Origin: Streptomyces antimicrobicus
Lineage (GTDB): Bacteria; Actinomycetota; Actinomycetes; Streptomycetales; Streptomycetaceae
Direction of reading: 5' to 3'
Assembly: GCF_020532625.1 (NCBI RefSeq)
Contig: NZ_JAJAUY010000004.1
Coordinates: 38,866-102,865, forward strand
DNA: 64,000 nt
The position numbers were made by a program, and so were the translations under genes. How positions within the stretch are numbered: position 1 is the first letter of the stretch; each line of letters starts with the position of its first letter. The notes under the pieces were generated by a model. That model saw only the letters and a list, made by a program, of their open reading frames with translations. It was not told where the DNA came from and did no database searches. This document shows, in pieces, positions 9,980-18,482 of the stretch.

Positions 9980-10333
9980 TCAGCCGGCCGGCGTGGTGGA
10001 CTTCAGGGCGCCGTCCGGGCCCGCCAGCAGCACGGGGGTGTCCGGCCCGCCGAGGTCGCGTACGGCGGCCCGGTCGGCCTCGGCCGGGGCCTCGGCCGTG
10101 CTCACCACGGCGGCGGCCTCCAGCGACTGCGCCCCGCTGGCCACGGCCATGGCGACGGCCGTCTGCAGGGCACTGAGCTTGAGGGAGTCGAGGTCGACCG
10201 TCCCGGCGACGTAGGTACGGCCGGTCTCGTCGCGGACGGCGGCGCCCTCGGGCACCCCGTTTCGGGCCCGGGCGCTGCGCGCGAGCGTGATGATCTTGCT
10301 GTCCTCGGGGTCCAGCCCGGTGGTCTCGGTCAT
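9980..10333 (-). CDS. Cytidine deaminase-like protein without zinc ligands
   Basis: A 117-residue protein of the small deaminase fold. It has EGAAVRDETGRTYVAGTVDL, matching the substrate strand of cytidine deaminases, then LSALQTAVAMAVASGA where the catalytic C/HAE helix should be. There is no His and no Cys anywhere in the protein, so neither the zinc ligands nor the PCxxC motif can exist. Proteins of this type are often labelled cytidine deaminase in Streptomyces; catalysis by the known mechanism is excluded on the sequence. It follows mmcQ after a 184-base gap that contains a hairpin and a low-GC patch. Confidence 0.75.
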   Translation of the reverse strand: MTETTGLDPEDSKIITLARSARARNGVPEGAAVRDETGRTYVAGTVDLDSLKLSALQTAVAMAVASGAQSLEAAAVVSTAEAPAEADRAAVRDLGGPDTPVLLAGPDGALKSTTPAG

Positions 10334-10353
10334 GGGCGACAGCATATGGAGCG

Positions 10354-10386
10354 CCTCGGCGGGGCCGTTGCACGGCCCCGCCGAGG
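10354..10386. terminator. Perfect 15-bp hairpin upstream of the deaminase-like gene
   Basis: CCTCGGCGGGGCCGT (10354-10368) pairs perfectly with ACGGCCCCGCCGAGG (10372-10386) around a TGC loop, only 20 bases before the ATG of the minus-strand gene. It may end the phoH-ybeY-CBS-mmcQ transcript, or, if the downstream gene is read from the same message, mask its weak ribosome site. Confidence 0.55.
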
Positions 10387-10410
10387 TGCTCTCCCCTCCG
10401 GTCCCCCCCG

Positions 10411-10517
10411 GATCTTGCTTGGCACAAGCAAAGCTAAGCGTAGGGTAAAGAAATCCTATGATCCGCACGCCCTGCGAAATCGTGACCTTGCGGAATCTCA
10501 AAGTCCGGATAAGTCGG
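10411..10517 (-). promoter_or_regulatory. Low-GC spacer, probable promoter/operator region
   Basis: This roughly 100-base patch is clearly lower in GC than its surroundings and holds GCTTGGCACAAGC and AAAGCTAAGC words in partial dyad symmetry, plus TAGGAT and TACCCT boxes on the minus strand. It fits a regulated promoter for the deaminase-like gene. No single consensus could be assigned; the likeness to an iron box is weak. Confidence 0.35.
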
Positions 10518-10874
10518 TCACGGCCGGTCGAGCCGCAGCCGCTCCGCCCTCGGCAGACCCGCGACGACCAGGTCGTAGGAGTCCTCGACGAGCTCGCGCA
10601 CCGTCCGGTCGGGCAGCCCGGCCACGGTCACCGTGTTCCAGTGCCGCTTGTTCATGTGCCAGCCCGGGGCGACCGCGTCCGGGTACGCGGCCCGCAGCCG
10701 GAGCGCCTCCTCCGGATCGCACTTGAGATTGACCCTCAGCGGCCGCGCGTCCAGCGCCGAGAGCGCGAACATCTTGCCCAGCACCTTGAAGACCGAGGTC
10801 TCCAGGTTGAACGGGAACTCCTCCACCGCGGCGTCGAAGCCCAGGCAGAACGCGCGCAGCTCGGCCGGTGTCAT
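10518..10874 (-). CDS. MmcQ/YjbR family DNA-binding-fold protein
   Basis: A 118-residue cytoplasmic protein of the MmcQ/YjbR (DUF419) family, small proteins with a double-wing/CyaY-like fold and no settled function. The family signatures are visible as FPFNLETSVFKVLGKMFAL, the strand LRVNLKCDP, and GWHMNKRHWNTV. Its ATG at 10874 overlaps the TGA of the upstream CBS-domain gene (ATGA), which indicates translational coupling, so it is the last cistron of the phoH-ybeY-CBS-mmcQ operon. Confidence 0.88.
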   Translation of the reverse strand: MTPAELRAFCLGFDAAVEEFPFNLETSVFKVLGKMFALSALDARPLRVNLKCDPEEALRLRAAYPDAVAPGWHMNKRHWNTVTVAGLPDRTVRELVEDSYDLVVAGLPRAERLRLDRP

Positions 10875-12184
10875 GGCGCCGCGTCCTGCGGACCCGCCTG
10901 TTCCGGCTCCGGGTCCACCGGTTCCGCCAGCACGGTGACGATGCGGTTGCGGCGGCCCGCCGGGGCCTCCGCGGTCAGCCGCAGCGGCCGGCCGTCGGGC
11001 AGGTCCACCACCGCCGAGGCGCCGGCGATCGGCACCCGGCCGAGCGCCTTGGCCAGCAGTCCGCCGACCGTCTCCACGTCCTCGTCGTCGTAGGCGTCGA
11101 TCCCGAAGAGCTCACCGAGGTCGGTGATGTCCAGCCGGGCCGTCACCCGGTAGCGGTCCTCGCCGAGCGCCTCCACGGGCGGGAGTTCGCGGTCGTACTC
11201 GTCGGTGATCTCGCCGACGATCTCCTCCAGGATGTCCTCGATGGTGACGATCCCGGCCGTGCCGCCGTACTCGTCGATGACGACGGCGACGTGGTTGCGG
11301 ACCTGCTGCATCTCGCGCAGCAGGTCGCCCGCGTTCTTGGTGTCGGGCACGAAGACCGCCGGGCGCATGGCCGTGGTCACCAGGTCGGTCTCGGCGTCGC
11401 GGCTGATGTGCGTCTTGCGGACCAGGTCCTTGAGGTACACGATCCCGACGATGTCGTCCTCGTTCTCGCCGGTCACCGGGATCCGGGAGAAACCGGAGCG
11501 CAGCGCGAGCGTGGTCGCCTGACGGATCGTCTTGTACCGCTCGATGCAGATCAGGTCGGTGCGCGGCACCATCACCTCGCGCACCAGGGTGTCGCCCAGC
11601 TCGAAGACGGAGTGCACCATCCGGCGCTCCTCGTCCTCGATCAGCGACTCCTTCTCCGCCAGGTCCACCAGGGCGCGCAGCTCGGCCTCGGAGGCGAACG
11701 GGCCCTTGCGGAAGCCCTTGCCGGGCGTGAGCGCGTTGCCGATGAGGATCAGCAGCTGCGGGATCGGCCCCATCACCCGCGCCAGCGGCACCAGCACGTA
11801 CGCGGAGGCCGTGGCCGTGTTCAGCGGGTGCTGGCGGCCGATGGTGCGCGGCGAGACGCCGACGGCGACGAACGAGACCAGCACCATCACCGCGATGGCG
11901 ACGAGCAGGGCCGTCCAGTTCTCGCCGAACGCGTCCAGGCAGACGTACGTGACCAGCACGCCGGCCGCCATCTCGCAGGTGACGCGCACCAGCAGGGCGA
12001 CGTTCACGTAGCGGGTCGGGTCGGCGGCGACCTGCGCCAGCTTGGCGCTCCCCCGCCGGCCCTCCCGGACGGCCTGCTCGGCCCGGAAGCTGGAGACGCG
12101 GGCGATGCCCGCCTCGGCGCACGCGGCCAGCCACGCGACGACGACCAGCAGGACCGCCCCGGTGATCAGCTGCGGCGCGGTCAC
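10871..12184 (-). CDS. HlyC/CorC family CBS-domain membrane protein
   Basis: A 437-residue membrane protein. Residues 1-190 form the DUF21/CNNM domain with about four membrane spans (first [21 protein letters not shown]). Two CBS domains follow, the first around [16 protein letters not shown] and the second ending [26 protein letters not shown]. The last 80 residues form the CorC_HlyC transporter-associated domain. Family members are linked to Mg/Co efflux; the old name hemolysin is historical. The GTG at 12184 overlaps the ybeY stop as GTGA, so translation is coupled. Confidence 0.93.
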   Translation of the reverse strand: MTAPQLITGAVLLVVVAWLAACAEAGIARVSSFRAEQAVREGRRGSAKLAQVAADPTRYVNVALLVRVTCEMAAGVLVTYVCLDAFGENWTALLVAIAVMVLVSFVAVGVSPRTIGRQHPLNTATASAYVLVPLARVMGPIPQLLILIGNALTPGKGFRKGPFASEAELRALVDLAEKESLIEDEERRMVHSVFELGDTLVREVMVPRTDLICIERYKTIRQATTLALRSGFSRIPVTGENEDDIVGIVYLKDLVRKTHISRDAETDLVTTAMRPAVFVPDTKNAGDLLREMQQVRNHVAVVIDEYGGTAGIVTIEDILEEIVGEITDEYDRELPPVEALGEDRYRVTARLDITDLGELFGIDAYDDEDVETVGGLLAKALGRVPIAGASAVVDLPDGRPLRLTAEAPAGRRNRIVTVLAEPVDPEPEQAGPQDAAP

Positions 12185-12678
12185 GAGACGGTGGGGGCCG
12201 GGGAGGGGCCGGTCAGCCCGCGCTCCGCCCGCCAGCCGTCCACGATGGCCGCCTGGAGACCGAACATCTCGGCCTTTTCGTCCGGCTCCTCGTGGTCGTA
12301 GCCGAGCAGGTGCAGCACCCCGTGGACGGTCAGGAGCTGGAGCTCCTCGTCCATGGAGTGCTGCGTGGGAGCGTCCTCGCCCTGCTTCTTGGCGACCTCC
12401 GGGCACAGCACGATGTCGCCGAGGAGCCCCTGCGGGGGCTCCTCGTCGTCCTTGGCCGGCGGACGCAGCTCGTCCATCGGGAAGGACATGACGTCGGTCG
12501 GGCCGGGCAGGTCCATCCACTGGATGTGGAGCTGCTCCATCGCCTCGGCGTCGACGACGATGACGGAGAGCTCGGACAGCGGGTGGATCCGCATCCGGGT
12601 CAGCGCGTAGCGGGCGATGTCGAGGATCGCCTGCTCGTCGACCTCGGTTCCGGACTCGTTGTTGACGTCGATCGACAT
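12181..12678 (-). CDS. ybeY: Endoribonuclease YbeY, rRNA maturation factor
   Basis: YbeY is a zinc-dependent single-strand RNase involved in 16S rRNA 3' maturation and ribosome quality control. The 165-residue protein shows the metal site [11 protein letters not shown] at residues 119-129 and the upstream conserved [10 protein letters not shown]. It lies 12 bases after phoH and overlaps the CBS-domain gene by four bases. Phosphate-starvation ATPase, YbeY and a CorC-like protein together are a conserved bacterial gene set. Confidence 0.97.
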   Translation of the reverse strand: MSIDVNNESGTEVDEQAILDIARYALTRMRIHPLSELSVIVVDAEAMEQLHIQWMDLPGPTDVMSFPMDELRPPAKDDEEPPQGLLGDIVLCPEVAKKQGEDAPTQHSMDEELQLLTVHGVLHLLGYDHEEPDEKAEMFGLQAAIVDGWRAERGLTGPSPAPTVS

Positions 12679-12690
12679 GTTCTTCTCGTG

Positions 12691-13707
12691 CTACTTCCCG
12701 TTGCGGCTGTCGTACTGCTCGTACGCGTCGACGATACGTCCGACCAGCTTGTGCCGGACCACATCCTGCGACGTGAGCCGCGAGAAGTGGACGTCCTCGA
12801 CGCCTTCGAGGATGTCCTGCACCTGCCGCAGGCCCGACTTGGTGCCGCCCGGCAGGTCGATCTGGGTGATGTCACCCGTGATCACGATCTTGGAGTCGAA
12901 ACCGAGCCGGGTGAGGAACATCTTCATCTGCTCGGGATTGGTGTTCTGCGCCTCGTCGAGGATGATGAACGCGTCGTTCAGCGTCCGCCCCCGCATGTAG
13001 GCCAGCGGTGCCACCTCGATCGTCCCGGCCGCCATGAGCCGCGGGATCGAGTCCGGGTCGAGCATGTCGTGCAGCGCGTCGTACAGCGGGCGCAGGTACG
13101 GGTCGATCTTCTCGTAGAGCGTGCCGGGCAGGAAGCCGAGCCGCTCCCCCGCCTCGACGGCGGGCCGGGTCAGGATGATCCGGGTGACCTGCTTGGACTG
13201 CAGGGCCTGGACCGCCTTGGCCATGGCGAGGTAGGTCTTGCCGGTACCGGCGGGGCCGATGCCGAAGACGATCGTGTGCTTGTCGATCGCGTCGACGTAC
13301 CGCTTCTGGTTGAGGGTCTTGGGACGGATGGTGCGACCGCGGTTGGAGAGGATGTTCTGGGTGAGCACCTCGGCCGGGGTCTCCGCGGGCCCCTCACCGG
13401 CCTCGCTCGCCTTGAGCATGGCGATCGAGCGTTCCACTGCGTCCTCCGTCATCGGCTGCCCGGTGCGGAGCACCAGCATCATCTCGTCGAACAGGCGCTG
13501 GATCAGTGCCACTTCCCTGGCGTCACCGATCGCGCTGACCTGATTTCCCCGGACATGGATGTCGGCCTTGGGGAAGGCCTTCTCGATCACGCGCAGCAGG
13601 GCGTCGCCGGAGCCGAGCACCGTCACCATGGGGTGCTTGGCCGGGACCGTGAAGTGGGCGCGTGCCTGTCCCGGTGCCGGGATGTGGGCTGTGGGTGTCT
13701 GCGTCAT
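12691..13707 (-). CDS. phoH: PhoH family ATPase
   Basis: A 338-residue cytoplasmic ATPase. Walker A is GPAGTGKT at residues 151-158 and Walker B is AFIILDEAQN; the RPAVEAGERLGFLPG segment is characteristic of PhoH. The N-terminal 110 residues hold a KH-like part (FTVPAKHPMVTVLGS to VRGNQVSAIGD). Genetically it is tied to YbeY and RNA metabolism. The start at 13707 gives MTQTPTAHIP. It heads the operon phoH-ybeY-CBS-mmcQ; the 230-base upstream spacer holds short GC-rich direct repeats. Confidence 0.95.
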   Translation of the reverse strand: MTQTPTAHIPAPGQARAHFTVPAKHPMVTVLGSGDALLRVIEKAFPKADIHVRGNQVSAIGDAREVALIQRLFDEMMLVLRTGQPMTEDAVERSIAMLKASEAGEGPAETPAEVLTQNILSNRGRTIRPKTLNQKRYVDAIDKHTIVFGIGPAGTGKTYLAMAKAVQALQSKQVTRIILTRPAVEAGERLGFLPGTLYEKIDPYLRPLYDALHDMLDPDSIPRLMAAGTIEVAPLAYMRGRTLNDAFIILDEAQNTNPEQMKMFLTRLGFDSKIVITGDITQIDLPGGTKSGLRQVQDILEGVEDVHFSRLTSQDVVRHKLVGRIVDAYEQYDSRNGK

Positions 13708-13836
13708 GGGCCGGCTCTGAGGCCTGCACATACCTCCGGTTGCGGGGTCTCGCCGTTCGACGACCTCTGAGTACCAAGCGTACGACGCCGCCGGAGGCTT
13801 CCCGAGAGGTTTTCGGCCGGGCCTGCCCAGGGCCCG

Positions 13837-13876
13837 GGCCGGGCCCCGCGCAGGGCCCAGGCCGGGCCCCGCGCAG
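13837..13876. repeat. Direct repeat in the phoH upstream spacer
   Basis: GGCCGGGCCCCGCGCAG occurs at 13837-13853 and 13860-13876 (period 23), with further partial copies to about 13910. It lies between the kinase gene and phoH, in sequence with no coding character. Confidence 0.8.
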
Positions 13877-13935
13877 GCCGCGAGCAGGCCGCGCGCAGGC
13901 CCCGGGCCGGTGCAGGACGGGCCGCGAGCTCCCGG

Positions 13936-15087
13936 CTACGCCGGGTACCGGAAGCCGATCGTGGGGACCGCGCGGCGGCGGTCCTGGGCCGGGCCCGCCT
14001 CCGGGGGCAGCAGGGCATCGAGGAAGCCGTAGCGGGCCGGCGGCTGCGGGTGACCGCGCCACCAGGCGGCCACCTCCGGCCAGCCCGGGGCGGACAGAGA
14101 GCCGCCGAACTCCTGCACCGACAGCGCGGCCGTCAGGCCCGCGAACGCCAGGCGGTCGGCCAGCGGCCAGCCCGCGAGGGTGCCGGTGACGAAACCGGCC
14201 ACGTAGACGTCACCGGCGCCGGTGGGGTCCAGGGCCTCCACGGCGATGGCCGGGACCTGCGCGGTCTCGCCGGTGCGGCCGTCCACCGCGTACGAGCCCT
14301 CCGCGCCCATGGTGACCACCGCGATCGGCACCCGCTCGGCCAGGGCCCTGGCCGCCGCGCGCGGGCATTCGGTGCGGGTGTAGCGCATGGCCTCGCCCGC
14401 GTTCGGCAGGAAGGCCTCGCAGTGTTCCAGGTCCAGGGCGGCCAGGTCCCACCGGCCGCTGTCGTCCCAGCCGACGTCCGCGAAGACCCGCGCCCCGGCA
14501 CCGGCGGCCGCGGCCACCCACTCCTCCCGCCGGCCGGGAGCCAGCGAGGCGATGGCCGCCCGGGCGGGCGGCGGGCACTCGGGGAACCGGCCGGTGCGGG
14601 CCGGGGGCACGGGGCCGCCCCCGCCGACGGCCGGGGGTGCCTCGTGGCCGTGGCTGACCATGGTGCGCTCCCCCTCGTACGCCATGGAGACCGTCACCGG
14701 GCTGTGCCAGCCGGGAACGGTGCGCGAGAGGGACAGGTCGATGCCCTCGCCCTGCTCCAGGGCGTCCCAGCAGTACTCGCCGTAGTGGTCGTCGCCGAAC
14801 GCGGCGGCCAGCGAGGTCCGCAGGCCCAGCCGGGCCAGCGCGGTGGCCATGTTGGCGACGCCGCCGGGGCTGGAGCCCATCCCGCGGGCCCAGGACTCGG
14901 TGCCGCGCACGGGGGCCGAGTCCAGGCCCGTGAAGATGATGTCCAGGAAGACCGTGCCGGTGAGGAAGACGTCGCAGGCCGGGTCCCCGGGCCCCCGCAG
15001 GGAGGCCAGCGGGTCCACCGGGTGCGCGACGCAGGCGGCGGGCTGCGGCGGGCTGGTACGGCTGGGCCGGTCGTTGCGCATGCTCAC
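13936..15087 (-). CDS. PfkB family carbohydrate kinase
   Basis: A cytoplasmic sugar or nucleoside kinase of the ribokinase fold, 383 residues. The phosphoryl-transfer motif DPTGAGDVYVAGF (anion hole and catalytic Asp) is near residue 305, and the PfkB N-terminal signature is GSSPGGVANMATALARLG. A Gly/Pro-rich insertion (GGGGPVPPARTG) sits mid-protein. The substrate is unknown. A GTG at 15087 has GGGGAG five bases upstream; an ATG six bases inside it is an alternative. It is preceded on the same strand by the RNase Z gene across a 120-base gap. Confidence 0.88.
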   Translation of the reverse strand: MSMRNDRPSRTSPPQPAACVAHPVDPLASLRGPGDPACDVFLTGTVFLDIIFTGLDSAPVRGTESWARGMGSSPGGVANMATALARLGLRTSLAAAFGDDHYGEYCWDALEQGEGIDLSLSRTVPGWHSPVTVSMAYEGERTMVSHGHEAPPAVGGGGPVPPARTGRFPECPPPARAAIASLAPGRREEWVAAAAGAGARVFADVGWDDSGRWDLAALDLEHCEAFLPNAGEAMRYTRTECPRAAARALAERVPIAVVTMGAEGSYAVDGRTGETAQVPAIAVEALDPTGAGDVYVAGFVTGTLAGWPLADRLAFAGLTAALSVQEFGGSLSAPGWPEVAAWWRGHPQPPARYGFLDALLPPEAGPAQDRRRAVPTIGFRYPA

Positions 15088-15207
15088 GTCTGCTCCCCAT
15101 CTGTCGTGGAAAGCCGGCAGCACTCCCCACGTGGAGCAGAGTCAAAACCACTTATGACCTAGATCACAAGCAGAACACCCGGATGCCGGCCGCCCCACGC
15201 GTCCTCG

Positions 15208-16113
15208 TCAGTGCCGCTTGGGCAGCGGCACCCTCAGGAGGTCGGCGGCCACGGTCAGCTCGCCGTCGAAGCCCGCCGCCAGCGCCTGGCGTTCGAAGGC
15301 GGCCGGATCGGTGTAGCGCTGCGAGAAGTGCGTCAGCACCAGGTGCCGCACGCCGGCGTCCCGCGCGACGGAGGCCGCCTGGCCCGCCGTGAGGTGGCCG
15401 TGCTCGGAGGCCAGGTGGGCGTCCTCGTCGAGGAACGTCGACTCGATCACCAGCATGTCGCAGCCCTCGGCCAGCGCCTCGACGCCCTCGCAGAGCCGGG
15501 TGTCCATGACGAAGGCGAAGCTCTGCCCCCGCCGGTGCTCGCTGACCTGCTCCAAGGTGACCGCGCCGAGGGCGCCCTCGCGCTGGATCCGGCCGACGTC
15601 GGGCCCCTGGATGCCGTACTGCCGCAACCGCTCGGGCAGTATCCGGCGGCCGTCGGGCTCGGTGATCCGGTAGCCGAAGGACTCCACCGGGTGCGAGAGC
15701 CTGCGGGCCGACAGGGTGTAGCCGGGCGTGCGCGCCAGCACGCCGTCCCCGGTGACCGGTGCCTCGTCGATGACCACCGTCTCGCGGTACGCCGTGGCAT
15801 GGCGCAGCCGGTCGTAGAACTTCTGCCCGCTGGCCGGGAAGTGCGCCGTGACGGGGTGCGGGACCCGGTCGAGGTTGATGCGCTGGATCACCCCGGCCAG
15901 GCCCAGGCTGTGGTCCCCGTGGAAGTGGGTGACGCACATCCGGTGGATGTCGTGCGCGGCGACGCCCGCGCGCAGCATCTGGCGCTGGGTCCCCTCGCCG
16001 GGGTCGAAGAGGAAGCCCTCACCGTCCCAGCGCAGCAGGTAGCCGTTGTGGTTGCGGTGGCGGGTGGGCACCTGGCTGGCGGTGCCCAGCACCACGAACT
16101 CGCGGGCGGACAC
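15208..16113 (-). CDS. rnz: Ribonuclease Z (tRNA 3' endonuclease)
   Basis: RNase Z trims tRNA 3' trailers. The 301-residue metallo-beta-lactamase protein shows the metal motif [10 protein letters not shown] near residues 62-71, the later histidines in [13 protein letters not shown] and the final VLTHFSQRY, plus the Asp in FVMDTR. It keeps the exosite arm region ([14 protein letters not shown]) used by tRNA-processing members. The start is GTG at 16113, three bases after the HIT gene stop, so the two are surely co-transcribed. Confidence 0.93.
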   Translation of the reverse strand: MSAREFVVLGTASQVPTRHRNHNGYLLRWDGEGFLFDPGEGTQRQMLRAGVAAHDIHRMCVTHFHGDHSLGLAGVIQRINLDRVPHPVTAHFPASGQKFYDRLRHATAYRETVVIDEAPVTGDGVLARTPGYTLSARRLSHPVESFGYRITEPDGRRILPERLRQYGIQGPDVGRIQREGALGAVTLEQVSEHRRGQSFAFVMDTRLCEGVEALAEGCDMLVIESTFLDEDAHLASEHGHLTAGQAASVARDAGVRHLVLTHFSQRYTDPAAFERQALAAGFDGELTVAADLLRVPLPKRH

Positions 16114-16116
16114 GGC

Positions 16117-16476
16117 TTATCCCGGGGGCCACTGCAGGCCGCGTCCGCCCAGGACGTGCGCGTGCGCGTGGAAGACGGTCTGGCCGGCGCCCGTACCGGT
16201 GTTGAAGACGATCCGGAAGCCGGTGCCGTCGATGCCCTCCTGCGCCGCGACCTGACCGGCGGCGTGCAGGACGTCGGCGGCGATCTTCGGCTCGGCGGCG
16301 GCGAGGGAGGCCGCGTCCGGGTAGTGGGCCTTCGGGATCACCAGGACGTGCGTGGGCGCCTGGGGGTTGATGTCCCGGAACGCGTACGTCGTGTCGGTCT
16401 CGTGGACGACGGTCGCGGGCACCTCTCCTGTGACGATCTTGCAGAACAGGCAGTCCGCCTGCGGTTCCCCTGCCAT
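16117..16476 (-). CDS. HIT domain nucleotide-binding hydrolase
   Basis: A 119-residue histidine-triad protein of the Hint/HinT group, which hydrolyses adenosine phosphoramidates and related nucleotides. The triad is VFHAHAHVLGGRG near the C-terminus. The N-terminus has CLFCKI, with the paired cysteines that can bind zinc in this group, and the conserved FRDINPQAPTHVLVIPK. The ATG at 16476 begins MAGEPQAD. It sits between rsmE and rnz, all leftward. Confidence 0.95.
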   Translation of the reverse strand: MAGEPQADCLFCKIVTGEVPATVVHETDTTYAFRDINPQAPTHVLVIPKAHYPDAASLAAAEPKIAADVLHAAGQVAAQEGIDGTGFRIVFNTGTGAGQTVFHAHAHVLGGRGLQWPPG

Positions 16477-16572
16477 TGCTTCACCTCTCCGGACGGTGAT
16501 CACCTGCGGGCATCGTAGCGGCCCGGCCCGACGCCCCGCCGGGGCTGTGGATCACGACCGAGGGCCCGCGGC

Positions 16573-17319
16573 TCACGACCAGCGGCCGGTGCGGGCCAGC
16601 AGCACCGCCACCGCCGCCGTACCGGCCGTGGAGGTCCGCAGCACCGACCGGCCCAGCCGGTACGGACGGGCGCCCGCCGCCGCGAACACCGCCAGCTCCT
16701 CGGGCGAGACCCCGCCCTCGGGGCCGACCACGACCACCACGGACCCCGCCGTCGGCAGCGCGGCGGTGGCCAGCGCCTCGGACCCGGCCTCCCGGTCCTC
16801 GTGCAGCACGACGGCGAGGTCGGCGGCGGCGAGCAGCTCGGCGACCTGCTTGGTCGAGGCGGCCTCGGCCACCTCGGGGAAACGCACCCGGCGGGACTGC
16901 TTGCCCGCCTCGCGGGCGGTGGAGCGCCACTTGGCCAGGGACTTCGCGCCCCGGTCGCCGCGCCACTGGGTGATGCAGCGCGAGGCCTGCCACGGCACGA
17001 TCGCGTCGACCCCGGTCTCCGTCATCGTCTCGACGGCGAGCTCACCGCGGTCGCCCTTGGGCAGGGCCTGGACGACGGTGATCCGCACCGCCGGCTCCGG
17101 CTCCTCCTCGACGGCGTTCAGGTCCGTCACGACCAGCCGGTCCTTGCCCTCGGCGGCCTTGACCACGCCTTCCGTCCAGCGGCCCCGCCCGTCGGTGAGG
17201 ACCACGTCCTCGCCCGGGTTCAGCCGCTTCACCGACACCGCGTGCCGGCCCTCGGGCCCCTCCAGCACGAACTCCGGCCCCGCCGGGACCTCTTCGACCA
17301 CGAACACCGGGGCCGTCAT
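16573..17319 (-). CDS. rsmE: 16S rRNA (uracil1498-N3)-methyltransferase RsmE
   Basis: A 248-residue SPOUT methyltransferase acting on 16S rRNA. An N-terminal PUA-like part (residues 1-75) precedes the knotted domain, with VVVGPEGGVSPEELAVF and the knot motif YRLGRSVLRTSTAGTAAV; here the residue often glutamate in other phyla is serine, which I believe is usual in actinobacteria. Its ATG at 17319 overlaps the upstream TGA by one base (TGATG), showing coupling to the nitronate monooxygenase gene. It is part of the hrcA-dnaJ array. Confidence 0.95.
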   Translation of the reverse strand: MTAPVFVVEEVPAGPEFVLEGPEGRHAVSVKRLNPGEDVVLTDGRGRWTEGVVKAAEGKDRLVVTDLNAVEEEPEPAVRITVVQALPKGDRGELAVETMTETGVDAIVPWQASRCITQWRGDRGAKSLAKWRSTAREAGKQSRRVRFPEVAEAASTKQVAELLAAADLAVVLHEDREAGSEALATAALPTAGSVVVVVGPEGGVSPEELAVFAAAGARPYRLGRSVLRTSTAGTAAVAVLLARTGRWS

Positions 17320-18392
17320 CACACGCTCCTCATCTGTGTCTCGGCCAGCTCGGCCATGAGCACCTCCACCAGCTGCCCGGCCGGCAGCGTCCGCGCCAGC
17401 CGGTGGCCCTGGCCCGCCCACAGGGCCATGCCCTGCGGGTCCCCGGCCGCCGCGGCGGCCTTGCGCAGGCCCGCCGTCAGGTGGTGCACCTGGGGGTAGG
17501 CCGCCGGGGCGTACGGCCCGTGCTCGCGCATGAACCGGTTGACCAGCCCCCGCGCCGGGCGGCCGGAGAACGCCCGGGTGAGCTCGGTGCGGACGAACAG
17601 GGGGTCCGTCAGCGCCTTCTTGTGCAGCGGGTGCGCCCCGGACTCCGGGCAGGCCAGGAACGCCGTCCCCAGCTGCGCCGCCGCCGCGCCCGCGGCGAGC
17701 ACCGCGGCGATCTGCGAGCCGCGCATCAACCCGCCGGCCGCGACGATCGGCAGCCCGACGGCCTCGCGGACCTGGGCGACCAGGGCCAGCAGTCCGACCC
17801 CGCTGCCGTCGGCCTCCGGGTCGTCGCGGTGGGTGCCCTGGTGGCCGCCCGCCTCGATGCCCTGCACGCACACCGCGTCCGCGCCGGCCGCCTGGGCGGT
17901 CCTGGCCTCGGCCACGGAGGTCACGGTCACCACCGTGTACGTGCCCGCCGCCCGCAGCCGGTCCAGCGCCTCGGCGGTCGGGCAGCCGAAGGTGAACGAG
18001 ACCACGGGGACGGGGTCCTCCAGCAGGATGGCCAGCTTGGCGTCGTAGCCGTCGTCGGTCGCGCCGAGGACGTCGTCGTCCGGGAGGGAGGTGCCGTACC
18101 AGCCGGCCTCGCCGGCGAGCTGCCCCCGGTAGGCCTCGACCGCGGCCGGATCGACGTAGCCGGTCTGCGGCATGAACAGGTTCACGCCGAACGGCTGCCG
18201 GGTCAGCCCGCGCAGCCGTTTGACCTCCTCGTACATGCCCTCGGCGGTCTTGTAGCCGCCGGCCAGGAAGCCCAGCCCGCCGGCCTCGCTCACGGCGGCG
18301 GCCAGTGCCGGGCAGGAGCCGCCGCCCGCCATCGGAGCCTGCACGATCGGACGGGGGAGGAGACCGTTCAGCGCGGTGGACATGAGGTGCAT
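17319..18392 (-). CDS. Nitronate monooxygenase family flavoprotein
   Basis: An FMN-dependent TIM-barrel enzyme of 357 residues that would oxidise alkyl nitronates. Seen: IVQAPMAGGGSCPALAAAVS at the first strand, the catalytic-His loop EAGGHQGTH, and the phosphate-binding AAGGLMRGSQIAAVLAAGA. Related folds include enoyl-ACP reductase FabK, so the substrate is not certain. The start is ATG 18392 or 18383 (MSTALNG). It lies 90 bases after dnaJ and is joined to rsmE. Confidence 0.88.
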   Translation of the reverse strand: MHLMSTALNGLLPRPIVQAPMAGGGSCPALAAAVSEAGGLGFLAGGYKTAEGMYEEVKRLRGLTRQPFGVNLFMPQTGYVDPAAVEAYRGQLAGEAGWYGTSLPDDDVLGATDDGYDAKLAILLEDPVPVVSFTFGCPTAEALDRLRAAGTYTVVTVTSVAEARTAQAAGADAVCVQGIEAGGHQGTHRDDPEADGSGVGLLALVAQVREAVGLPIVAAGGLMRGSQIAAVLAAGAAAAQLGTAFLACPESGAHPLHKKALTDPLFVRTELTRAFSGRPARGLVNRFMREHGPYAPAAYPQVHHLTAGLRKAAAAAGDPQGMALWAGQGHRLARTLPAGQLVEVLMAELAETQMRSV

Positions 18393-18482
18393 CGTGCCAT
18401 GTCCACCGCACCCCGCCGAATCGTGGCGTGCGCCTGGCGCAGTCCGCGGCCGGGACCGGCCGGGCGGCCCGCGGCCGCTAGG

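Noticed and set aside
10411..10445. Possible iron box (DmdR/IdeR site)
   Set aside because: Only about 11 of 19 positions fit the consensus as I recall it, and the neighbouring genes are not iron-related.
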